The translations under genes and the position numbers were made by a program. Below the pieces are notes generated by a model, which saw only the letters and a program-made list of their open reading frames with translations, ran no database searches and was not told where the DNA came from. This document shows positions 16,199 through 27,348 of a stretch of 64,000 nt of DNA, one piece after another (position 1 is the first letter of the stretch; every line of letters starts with the position of its first letter). Origin of the DNA: Streptomyces sp. NBC_00536 (lineage in GTDB: Bacteria > Actinomycetota > Actinomycetes > Streptomycetales > Streptomycetaceae); contig NZ_CP107819.1 of assembly GCF_036346295.1 (NCBI RefSeq), positions 3,348,001 through 3,412,000 on the forward strand. Reading direction: 5' to 3'.

Positions 16199-19100
16199 GC
16201 ATTGAGGACGAGGCCAAGGACCTCCTGCTCTCGATGGGCCTGTGGTGGCCGGACGCCAATTCCGGCACCCTGCGGCACGCCGCCGATGCCTGGCGGACCT
16301 TCGCGGACGCCGTCGACGGTGTCCGCACGCCCGTCAACAACGCGGCCTCCTCGCTGATCACCAACAACAAGGGTGAGGCAATAGAGGCGTTCGGGACCTT
16401 CTGGGGACGGTACGCCAAGGGCAACGACGCGGGGTGGCTCAGCGACCTCGCCAAAGCAGCCCGCGAGATGGCCTCGGCACTCGACAAGTTCGCCGGGGCC
16501 ATCGACGACGCCATCAACAAGCTCTGGACGCAGATCGGCATCGACGCCGCGGTCATCGTGGGCGGCATCGCGCTGGCCTTCTTCACGGCGGGCATCGCCG
16601 CGGGCGCCGCTGCATTGGCCACCGAGGCCCTCATCGAATTCGGCGCCACGATGGGCATCGCCGTCACCACCACCGTCGCCGAGATCGCCGCGGGCACCCT
16701 GGTCGCGGCGGCCTTCGGCAGCATGGAGTCGGTGACCATCGACCTCGCGGTCGCCCAGCCCATGAAGATCGCCACGGGCATGCAGAAGGGCTTCAGCCTC
16801 GACGAGATCAACGCCGCGGCCAGGGACGGAATGATCTACGGCGGGGTGTTCGGCGCCGCCGGCGGTGTGACGAAGGCCGGTATCGAGGGCAGCCTGTTCG
16901 CCAGGAACGACGTCCCGCTCATGCTGCGACCGCCCTCGCTCCGCCCCAACCTGGTGGAGATCGGGCCTGCCGCCCGGACGTGCAAGGGCACCCCGTGCGT
17001 GGGGGAACCCATCGACGTGGCGACCGGCGCCATGCTGATGACGCAGACCGACCTCACGCTCCCCGCGGGCCTCCCCCTGGTCTTCGAGCGCACCCACCTG
17101 TCCTCGTACCGCGGTGGAGTGTGCTTCGGCCCCACCTGGGTCTCCACCCTGGACGAGTGCCTCCAGATCGACGGGGAAGGAGTGGTGTTCGCCGCCTCCG
17201 ACGGCATGCGCCTCATCTACCCGGTGCCGCGGCCCGGCGAGCCCGTCCTGCCGGTCAAGGGCGCACCCTGGCCGCTCGAATGGGACGGCAAGCCCGACGG
17301 CGTCATGACCGTCACCGACCCGGACTCCGGTGTCGTGCGCACCTTCAGCACCCCCCTCCCCTCCGGCACCTTCGGTGTCCTCCACCTCCCCCTGGACAGC
17401 TGGCACGACCGCAACGGCGCCCGCGTCGACATCGAGCGCACGGCCGACGGCATCCCCACCGCGCTCCGCCACTCCGGCGGCTACTACCTCGCCGTCGACA
17501 CCCAGGGGCCGCGCATCACCGCCCTGCGCCTGCTGGACCGGGCCCCGTCGCGGTACGAGCAGTCGCCGCCCGATGACGCCGCTGCCGGGACGGTCGTCGT
17601 GCGGTACGGCTACGACGAGGCGGGCAACCTCACCGAGGTCGTCAACTCCAGCGGGGACCCGCTGCGGTTCACGTACGACGCCGAAGGGCGGGTCACCTCG
17701 TGGACCGACCGCAACGGCACCTCGTTCGCGTACTTCTACGACGCCCGCGGCCGGGTCGAGCGCACCGAGGGCAGCGACGGCTTCCTTTCCGGTGCGCTCG
17801 CCTACGACGACACGGCGCGCACCACCACGTACACGGACTCCCTCGGCCGCCGGTCCACGCACCGGTACAACTCCTCGGGCATGGTCATCGAGGAGACCGA
17901 CGCTCTCGGCCACACCACCCTGACGCAGTGGGAACCGAGGGGCGACAAGCCCCTGTCGGTCACGGACCCGCTGGGCCGTACGAAGCGGTACGAGTATGAC
18001 GGCGCGGGCAATCTCACCGCCGTCACCCTGCCGGACGGCTCCGCCGCCCAGGCCACGTACAACGCCCTCGGCCAACCGACCGAGGTCGTCGAACCCGGTG
18101 GTTCCACCTGGCGGCACACCTACGACGAACGCGGCAACCTCCTCACCACGACCGACCCGCTCGGCGCCGAAACGCACTGCGCCTACGACGAGTCGGGCCA
18201 TCTGGTCACAGTCACCGACGCCCTGGGCCACACCCGCACGGTGGCATCGGACGCGGCCGGGCTGCCCGTCGCCGTCACCGACGAACTCGGACACACCACG
18301 GTGGCGCGCAGGGACGCCTTCGGCCGCGTCGTCGAAGTGGTCGACCCCCTGGGCGGGACCACCCGCACGGCCTGGACGACCGAAGGCAAGCCGACGTGGC
18401 GGGAGTACGCGGACGGCAGCCGGGAGTCCTGGACCTGGGACGGCGAGGGCAACCCACTCACCCACACCGACCCCGCGGGCAACGTCACCCGCCGCACCGC
18501 CACGCACTTCGACGTCCCCGCCACCCGCACGGACCCGGACGGCACGGCATACGCCTTCGCGTACGACACCGAGCTCCGGCTGACCGGAGTCACCAACCCG
18601 CAGGGTCTGACCTGGTCGTACGCGTACGACGACGCGGGCCGACTGGCCGCCGAGACCGACTTCAACGGCCGGACGCTGACGTACACGCACGACGCTTCGG
18701 GCGCACTGACATCCCGCACCAACGGCGCGGGCGAAACGCTGAGCTTCACCAGGGACGCGCTCGGCCGCGTCATCGAGCAGCGCACCGACGCGGGCGCCGT
18801 CACCACGTACGCCTACGGCGCATCCGGCGATCTGATCCACACGGCCAACGCGGACGCGGAGGTCTCCGTCCAGCGGGATGCGCTCGGTCGTACGCTGACG
18901 GAAATCGTCAATGGGCGCACGACCGCCTACGCGTACGACGCCCTCGGCCGTGTCATCCGGCGAACCACCCCGTCCGGGCTTAGCTCGCACTGGACCTACG
19001 ACCCGACAGGCCGCCCGGCTGGACTCGGCACCGAAGCCGGCTCGCTGACCTTCGCGTACGACGCCGCGGGCCGCGAGACCGAGCGTCGCCTCGGCGACGG

Positions 19101-20517
19101 CGTCACGCTCACCCAGACCTGGGACGTCACCCACCGCCTCGTCGAGCAGACCCTTTCGGGCCGTTCGAACGAGACCGACCGCCTACTCCAACACCGCACG
19201 TACGCTTATCGCGAGGACGGCTATCTCACCGAGATCCGCGAACTGACCTCGGGCACCCGTCGGTTCGACCTCGACCAACTGGGCCGGGTCGCCGGGGTCC
19301 GGGCCCACGGCTGGACCGAGACGTACGCCTACGACGCGGCAGGCAACCTCACCCATGCCACGGCCCCGGCGCACGAATCCTCTGGCGGCCGCGCATTCAA
19401 CGGCACCCTCATCCGCAGCGCCGACCGTACCTCGTACGAGCACGACGCCCAGGGCCGTCTGATCCGCAAGACCCGCAAGCTCCTCAACGGACAGCGGCAC
19501 ACCTGGACATACGCGTGGAACGCGGAAGACCGCCTGACGGAGGCCGTGACACCTGCCGGCGACCGCTGGCAGTACACGTACGACCCACTGGGCCGCCGAA
19601 TATCCAAGCAGCGCCTGGCAGAAGACGGCTCGACCACCGACCGCACGGACTTCATCTGGGACGACACCCGCCTGGCCGAACAGAACACGTCCGACGGCCA
19701 GGTCACCACCTGGGACTACGCCCCCGGCACCCACCGCCCCCTCACCCAGACCGACCACAGACCGCTGGTCCGGGAGCAGGGCGCGTCCCTGCTGGCCCAA
19801 CTGGCCCAGGACGCCTCGGCGGACTACGCCACCCGGTTCCACGCCATCATCACGGACGCGGTCGGCACGCCGACCGAGCTGGTCACCCCTGACGGTGAAC
19901 TGACCTGGCAGCGCCGCACCACGCTGTGGGGCACGCACTTCCCCGCCCCGACGGACACCACATCCGTAGACTGCCCGCTCCGCTTCCCCGGCCAGTACGC
20001 CGACTCGGAAACCGGTCTGCACTACAACTACTTCCGGTACTACGATCCCGAAACCGCCCGGTACATCAGCCCGGACCCGCTGGGCCTGGAACCGGCAGAC
20101 AATCACCATGCGTATGTGCATGCTCCCCAGTCGTGGACGGACCCGCTGGGCCTCTCGCCCTGCAACTACGGCACGGATGACCTGTACAAGTCGGCCGCCG
20201 ACATAAAGAAGGGCCAGCTGTCGCCCGCCGGCAGAGCACTGCAAAAGCACGGCGATCCGAGTCCAGGGAACATTAAGAAGCGGGGTCAGGACCATGTGGA
20301 CAATTACGATTTCGGTAAAGTAACAAATACCGAGAGGACTGAGATTGCAAATGAGATGATCCGCGACATCCTAACGGATCCCAATGTCGTGGAAACGGTG
20401 AACACCTCGGCCATCGCTCAGTATGGTGGCATCACTCGCGATTTCCGGGTGCCGGGTGGATGGGGCGCCCGATGGAGCTGGCGCAATAACCAGCTCACGT
20501 TTGAAGGGTTCCTGTAA
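16195..20517 (+). CDS. RHS-repeat polymorphic toxin with T7SS-like N-terminus
   Basis: This 1440-residue modular toxin has the following parts. Residues 1-110 form a WXG/T7SS-type helical export module; 115-185 form a hydrophobic glycine/alanine-rich stretch (IVGGIALAFFTAGIAAGAAALA) that may insert in membranes. Residues about 262-400 contain a DUF6531-type entry domain (GEPIDVATGAMLMTQTDLTLP). Residues about 440-1250 form the shell of YD repeats (e.g. YDEAGNLTEVVNSSGDPLRF). The RHS core FPGQYADSETGLHYNYFRYYD is near 1262, with two DPLGL motifs near 1292 and 1318. The tip (about 1323-1440) begins GRALQKHGD and ends TFEGFL; it resembles RNase-type RHS tips but I cannot name the family. Base composition becomes markedly AT-richer after about 20210, a sign of tip exchange. 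Confidence 0.92.
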   Translation: MSIEDEAKDLLLSMGLWWPDANSGTLRHAADAWRTFADAVDGVRTPVNNAASSLITNNKGEAIEAFGTFWGRYAKGNDAGWLSDLAKAAREMASALDKFAGAIDDAINKLWTQIGIDAAVIVGGIALAFFTAGIAAGAAALATEALIEFGATMGIAVTTTVAEIAAGTLVAAAFGSMESVTIDLAVAQPMKIATGMQKGFSLDEINAAARDGMIYGGVFGAAGGVTKAGIEGSLFARNDVPLMLRPPSLRPNLVEIGPAARTCKGTPCVGEPIDVATGAMLMTQTDLTLPAGLPLVFERTHLSSYRGGVCFGPTWVSTLDECLQIDGEGVVFAASDGMRLIYPVPRPGEPVLPVKGAPWPLEWDGKPDGVMTVTDPDSGVVRTFSTPLPSGTFGVLHLPLDSWHDRNGARVDIERTADGIPTALRHSGGYYLAVDTQGPRITALRLLDRAPSRYEQSPPDDAAAGTVVVRYGYDEAGNLTEVVNSSGDPLRFTYDAEGRVTSWTDRNGTSFAYFYDARGRVERTEGSDGFLSGALAYDDTARTTTYTDSLGRRSTHRYNSSGMVIEETDALGHTTLTQWEPRGDKPLSVTDPLGRTKRYEYDGAGNLTAVTLPDGSAAQATYNALGQPTEVVEPGGSTWRHTYDERGNLLTTTDPLGAETHCAYDESGHLVTVTDALGHTRTVASDAAGLPVAVTDELGHTTVARRDAFGRVVEVVDPLGGTTRTAWTTEGKPTWREYADGSRESWTWDGEGNPLTHTDPAGNVTRRTATHFDVPATRTDPDGTAYAFAYDTELRLTGVTNPQGLTWSYAYDDAGRLAAETDFNGRTLTYTHDASGALTSRTNGAGETLSFTRDALGRVIEQRTDAGAVTTYAYGASGDLIHTANADAEVSVQRDALGRTLTEIVNGRTTAYAYDALGRVIRRTTPSGLSSHWTYDPTGRPAGLGTEAGSLTFAYDAAGRETERRLGDGVTLTQTWDVTHRLVEQTLSGRSNETDRLLQHRTYAYREDGYLTEIRELTSGTRRFDLDQLGRVAGVRAHGWTETYAYDAAGNLTHATAPAHESSGGRAFNGTLIRSADRTSYEHDAQGRLIRKTRKLLNGQRHTWTYAWNAEDRLTEAVTPAGDRWQYTYDPLGRRISKQRLAEDGSTTDRTDFIWDDTRLAEQNTSDGQVTTWDYAPGTHRPLTQTDHRPLVREQGASLLAQLAQDASADYATRFHAIITDAVGTPTELVTPDGELTWQRRTTLWGTHFPAPTDTTSVDCPLRFPGQYADSETGLHYNYFRYYDPETARYISPDPLGLEPADNHHAYVHAPQSWTDPLGLSPCNYGTDDLYKSAADIKKGQLSPAGRALQKHGDPSPGNIKKRGQDHVDNYDFGKVTNTERTEIANEMIRDILTDPNVVETVNTSAIAQYGGITRDFRVPGGWGARWSWRNNQLTFEGFL

Positions 20518-20987
20518 TGAGCGGATTGGATGGCGTTGACATGCGGTATCGCAGAGAGGACTTCGAGGTCGACGGGGCACTTCGCGACGTGTGCATTCTG
20601 GACGCCTCAATCAATGACTGGCAGAACCTCCTTGCAGGGCTGGCACTTGCGAATTGGCCCGCCCAGTTCGCTTGGACCCTTTTCGAATCGATCGATGGGG
20701 CGATTCCTGATGCCCGCAGTTTGTTTGATCGACTGAAGAGCGATCCGGAGGAATCGGCGAGCCTGTCTGTGCAGGTAGGCGATATTTGGTTTACCTGCTA
20801 TTTCTTCGATATCGATGAGATCGAGTTCACGTTCGACCCCGCCGAGGTCGAGGACCCTGCATCTTTCGCCCACCTGGAAGCGTTTGTTCGACGGCTCGGA
20901 GATTCGACTCACAGGAATGTCGTGGTGACGATGGAGGGGACCGATCACCGCACCATGCCTGCGTTGATCGAATATTCTCCGACGTGA
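20517..20987 (+). CDS. Candidate immunity protein for the RHS toxin
   Basis: A 156-residue acidic cytoplasmic protein (MSGLDGVDMRYRREDFEVDG...). Its ATG shares one base with the toxin stop codon (TAATG), giving tight translational coupling, and its base composition is AT-rich like the toxin tip, so the two move as a cassette. No family is recognised with confidence; the alternating beta segments (SLSVQVGDIWFTCYFFDIDEIEFTF) and net negative charge are typical of immunity proteins. The pairing rests on position and composition only. Confidence 0.75.
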   Translation: MSGLDGVDMRYRREDFEVDGALRDVCILDASINDWQNLLAGLALANWPAQFAWTLFESIDGAIPDARSLFDRLKSDPEESASLSVQVGDIWFTCYFFDIDEIEFTFDPAEVEDPASFAHLEAFVRRLGDSTHRNVVVTMEGTDHRTMPALIEYSPT

Positions 20988-21094
20988 TGCCGGATTCACC
21001 GGCGGTCATCTTTGACGAGTCCATCGCAGCTTCGTTTCAAATTCCGGCAAGTTGTTCCTGGTCGCTTGCGCAGGGCGAGTGAGAGGATTGACCA

Positions 21095-21334
21095 TTGACG
21101 AATACGGCGACATGCGTCCATTGCGGTCAGGACTGGGTGCGGTGCTACAAGCGCAAGGATTCCGGTCAGGTCTTCTTCATGTGCCCGGAGTGTGAGTCCC
21201 TGTGGCTGAAGGAAGAGGACGTGCACGACAAGACGGACATGTACCTGAGTGAATTCCTTCTGACGGGAGACTCGGCGAAGGACTGGGAAGCGATCGTTCC
21301 TTGCGCCGACTCCGAGCCGCCCCTTCCGGCCTAA
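21095..21334 (+). CDS. Small zinc-ribbon protein in toxin tail region
   Basis: This 79-residue protein has two CxxC knuckles, CVHCG and CPECE, which make a zinc ribbon, followed by an acidic tail ([17 protein letters not shown]). The TTG start is supported by GAGAGG 8 bases upstream. It follows the immunity candidate in the same low-GC patch and is probably an orphan immunity gene or a leftover of an earlier toxin cassette. Its stop overlaps that of the transposase remnant on the opposite strand. Confidence 0.65.
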   Translation: MTNTATCVHCGQDWVRCYKRKDSGQVFFMCPECESLWLKEEDVHDKTDMYLSEFLLTGDSAKDWEAIVPCADSEPPLPA

Positions 21335-21832
21335 TACTCCAGCTGTAGATGGTGATCTTCACGCTTGTGCGGGTTGCCGCCGGTAGTGGCTGGCTTTGGA
21401 TCGGGCCTGGTGGCGGCGTCGCCAGTCGGACCAGCGGAGCCAATGAGTAGCATCGTGAGTGGGCTGTGTGACGGGAGGCTGGCATAGACCGAGTAGACAG
21501 CGACCTGGGCGTTTTCGATCCGGCCGGCGGTGCCGGTGTACTGGCGCTGGACGCCGACCGTGCTGGTGCCCTTCTTCACATCGCCGGTCTCGTCGACCAC
21601 CAGCACCGCCCGCTCGTGCAGATACTCCACCATGTAGGCCCGCAGGTCGTCGCGGACGGCATCGGCATCCCACTTGGCCCGGCTGAGCAGATGCTGCATG
21701 GCGTCCGGAGTGGCCTCCCCGGCCCGCAATCCGGCCCGCAATCCGGCCCGTCATGGCCTCGAATGCGTCATGCCATCGGGCCGGGTCCACGCTGTGACCT
21801 GCGGCCACCGCTTGATCGTTCGGTGTCTTCAC
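21331..21832 (-). pseudogene. IS701-like DDE transposase remnant, frameshifted and internally deleted
   Basis: A broken transposase read right to left. The N-terminus (MKTPNDQAVAAGHSVDPARW, to MTGRIAGR) is in one frame. A direct duplication (GCCCGCAATCCGGCCCGCAATCCG near 21721) coincides with a shift to a second frame, which carries the conserved centre ([16 protein letters not shown] and [14 protein letters not shown], the catalytic-Asp region of the family). The C-terminal [19 protein letters not shown] is back in the first frame. At about 170 codons, against roughly 400 for an intact gene, most of the catalytic domain is missing. No clear terminal inverted repeats were found. It marks the right edge of the toxin island. 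Confidence 0.85.
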
Positions 21833-21864
21833 AAACTGCGATGATCACCGGTGGCCGCAGCCGA

Positions 21865-22320
21865 CTACGGGGCGGTCGCAGCCCGATGCCGTGACCAGAG
21901 CGGTTCCAGGGCGATGCCGAGGGCGAGCAGTACCGCGGCGGTGAGGGCCGTGGCGCCGAGCCAGCCGAACGGCAGGCTCGACGCGACCGGCAGGGCCAGT
22001 AGCAGAGCGACCCCCTGCAGGACGGTGGAGGTCACCACCAGCTCCTGCACTGGCCGGCCCCTCCGCCTGCGGATCGCGGTGATTCCCCACAGCAGCGGGA
22101 AGAGCAGGCAGACGATTGCGAGGAGGGCGAAGAGGGGCACGGCGAACACGGCCCCCATGTTCCCGCCGCCGGGTGAGTCGTCGCCCGGAACGGGCACCGG
22201 ATGTTCCACATTCCAGTTCGCGACCCGCGCCGCTTCCACGAACACGACGGAGAACGCCCCCGAGGCCAGCGCCGCCACGCCGAACCAGGCCTGGCCCACT
22301 GCCCTGTCTCCTGCCACCAT
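21865..22320 (-). CDS. Small polytopic membrane protein
   Basis: This 151-residue protein has four hydrophobic segments: GVAALASGAFSVVFV, GAVFAVPLFALLAIVCLLFP, TSTVLQGVALLLALPVA and ATALTAAVLLALGIALEPLW. A basic loop (RRRRGRP) lies between the second and third. GGGGGGAG lies 5 bases before the ATG. There is no recognised family; it stands next to the transposase remnant on one side and the acetyltransferase on the other. Confidence 0.7.
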   Translation of the reverse strand: MVAGDRAVGQAWFGVAALASGAFSVVFVEAARVANWNVEHPVPVPGDDSPGGGNMGAVFAVPLFALLAIVCLLFPLLWGITAIRRRRGRPVQELVVTSTVLQGVALLLALPVASSLPFGWLGATALTAAVLLALGIALEPLWSRHRAATAP

Positions 22321-22416
22321 CGCTGCTCCCCCCAGTAACCGCTCCGCCGGGTCGACGCGTTCGCTGCACCAGACCCTGCCCTCTCTTCGCGTCTGGCGCG
22401 CCGGCCCGGTCCCGGG

Positions 22417-22983
22417 TCAGGCCGGTTGCCCGCCTCTGGTGCTGGACTGTTCCGGGGCCCCGTCCGAGGCGATGTCGTCGCGGAGCATGCTGTAGCGCAC
22501 GACGTCCCGCCACTGCCCGTCCCGAAAAACGGTGCTGCGCAGCACGCCCTCGCGGGCGAAGCCGGACTTCTCCAGTGCGCGCTGCTCGGCGATGTTCTCC
22601 GTCTCGGTGTCCGCCTCGAGTCTGACCACGGGAGTGTGCGCGAACAGATAGCGCGCCAGCAACCGCTGTGCCTGCGTGCCGACGCCACGGCCCCGACCAC
22701 CCGGCAGCAACTGGGTCCCGATATTCCAGCAGTACGAGCTCCGCGAGGTCACGACCTTGCGCCATGCCACGAAGCCGAGCCGGTCGGCGCCGGTCACCAC
22801 CATCAGCTGGCCGCCGTCATCGCTCAGCAAGCCATCCTGCGCCCAGCGGCGTCGCCAGCGCCCCGGATCCGACCAACCCAGCCATTGGAACGGCCCGGTC
22901 GCCTCCGGATCCGTCAGAAACCGCTCAAGCACCGACAGGTCATCCTCGACCACTGGACGCAGTATCACGGGATCGTCGCTCAT
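22417..22983 (-). CDS. GNAT-family N-acetyltransferase (RimJ/RimL type)
   Basis: This 188-residue enzyme probably transfers acetyl from acetyl-CoA to an amino group of a protein or small molecule. The start MSDDPVILRPVVEDDL is typical of the RimJ/RimL subgroup. The acetyl-CoA-binding motif A is LLPGGRGRGVGTQAQRLL, with the later helix TENIAEQRALEKSGFAREGVLR conserved in this group. The C-terminus (about 170-188) is a polar extension. It lies on the same strand as the following VOC gene, 67 bases downstream. The substrate is unknown. Confidence 0.9.
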   Translation of the reverse strand: MSDDPVILRPVVEDDLSVLERFLTDPEATGPFQWLGWSDPGRWRRRWAQDGLLSDDGGQLMVVTGADRLGFVAWRKVVTSRSSYCWNIGTQLLPGGRGRGVGTQAQRLLARYLFAHTPVVRLEADTETENIAEQRALEKSGFAREGVLRSTVFRDGQWRDVVRYSMLRDDIASDGAPEQSSTRGGQPA

Positions 22984-23050
22984 CCCGTCACCGTAGGTCC
23001 TGCCGACAGTCCAGGTGACAACAATCCTGCTGCGCAGTCCCGGAGGAGAA

Positions 23051-23482
23051 TCAGTCGAGGCAGAACTCGTTGCCCTCGATGTCCTGCATCGTGATGCACG
23101 ACTCGTTGACGCCATCGGCGCGCTGCGTCAGCACGTGTTTCGCGCCGAGCGCCATCAGCCGTGCGCATTCGGCCTCAAGTGTGGCCAGGCGCTCGTCGCC
23201 CACGAGCCCTGTGCCGACCCGCACATCGAGATGCACCCGGTTCTTGACGGCCTTGCCTTCGGGAACTCGCTGGAAGAGCACGCGCGGGCCCACACCCGAG
23301 GGATCAGCGCACGCGAAGTAGACCTCGTCCTCAGGCGGCAGCGAGTGGTGGTACTCCTCCCACGTGGCAAAGCCCTCCGGGACTGCCGGTACGACGTACC
23401 CCAGCACCTCGCACCAGAAGGCGGCGAGGCGCGCGGGTTCCGCGCAGTCGAAGGTCACTTGGAACTGCTTGATCGTTGACAT
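23051..23482 (-). CDS. VOC-family glyoxalase-like protein
   Basis: This 143-residue protein is a single glyoxalase-like domain (FQVTFDCAEPARLAAFWCEVLGY ... VHLDVRV ... MQDIEGNEFCLD), with the two beta-alpha-beta-beta-beta halves around residues 5-65 and 80-143. The ending EGNEFCLD matches the actinobacterial glyoxalase-like subgroup of unknown substrate. The start MSTIKQ is conserved in such proteins. It could detoxify or bind an antibiotic-like compound; no evidence favours one ligand. Confidence 0.88.
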   Translation of the reverse strand: MSTIKQFQVTFDCAEPARLAAFWCEVLGYVVPAVPEGFATWEEYHHSLPPEDEVYFACADPSGVGPRVLFQRVPEGKAVKNRVHLDVRVGTGLVGDERLATLEAECARLMALGAKHVLTQRADGVNESCITMQDIEGNEFCLD

Positions 23483-23567
23483 CGGCGCACGATAACAGGG
23501 GCGCTGCCCATCTCCCCGGGCGGGTGGATCGACACGTTGCCGGGAGGACGGCCCCTGCCATCCGCTG

Positions 23568-23602
23568 CCCTCAGGCCCTCAGGCCCTCAGGCCCTCAGGC
23601 CC

Positions 23603-23604
<2 letters not shown>
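23568..23604. repeat. 8-bp microsatellite (CCCTCAGG) x4.6
   Basis: Four perfect copies and a partial fifth lie directly downstream of the mfd stop codon and overlap its last two bases. Slippage here would alter only the 3' flank. Confidence 0.85.
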
Positions 23605-27142
<3,538 letters not shown>

Positions 27143-27291
27143 GAAGGCGGCTTTCCGTCCGGTGAGGTGCCGTGGGGCGGCAACGCGAAGGACCCGACAC
27201 GTCACACGGGCCGGGGCTCCCCACCTTACGGCGACCCCCGGCAACTCGCGCGAGGGATTGCCGTCACTCGGGCGGGTGCGCCTGCGGGAAC

Positions 27292-27334
27292 GCCCCGGCC
27301 CCGGGCCGCCTGTGGGGCGGGCCGGGGCCGGGGC
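27292..27334 (-). terminator. GC-rich hairpin after ABC permease
   Basis: GCCCCGGCCCC (27292-27302) pairs with GGGGCCGGGGC (27324-27334), 15 bases beyond the permease stop. It separates the exporter operon from mfd. Confidence 0.6.
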
Positions 27335-27348
27335 GGGCGTGGGAGTGG

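Noticed and set aside
16081..19134. Long open frame of about 1017 codons on the minus strand across the RHS gene
   Set aside because: It is antisense to the YD-repeat coding sequence, has no family features, and is open only because of high GC; the plus strand carries the recognised RHS protein.
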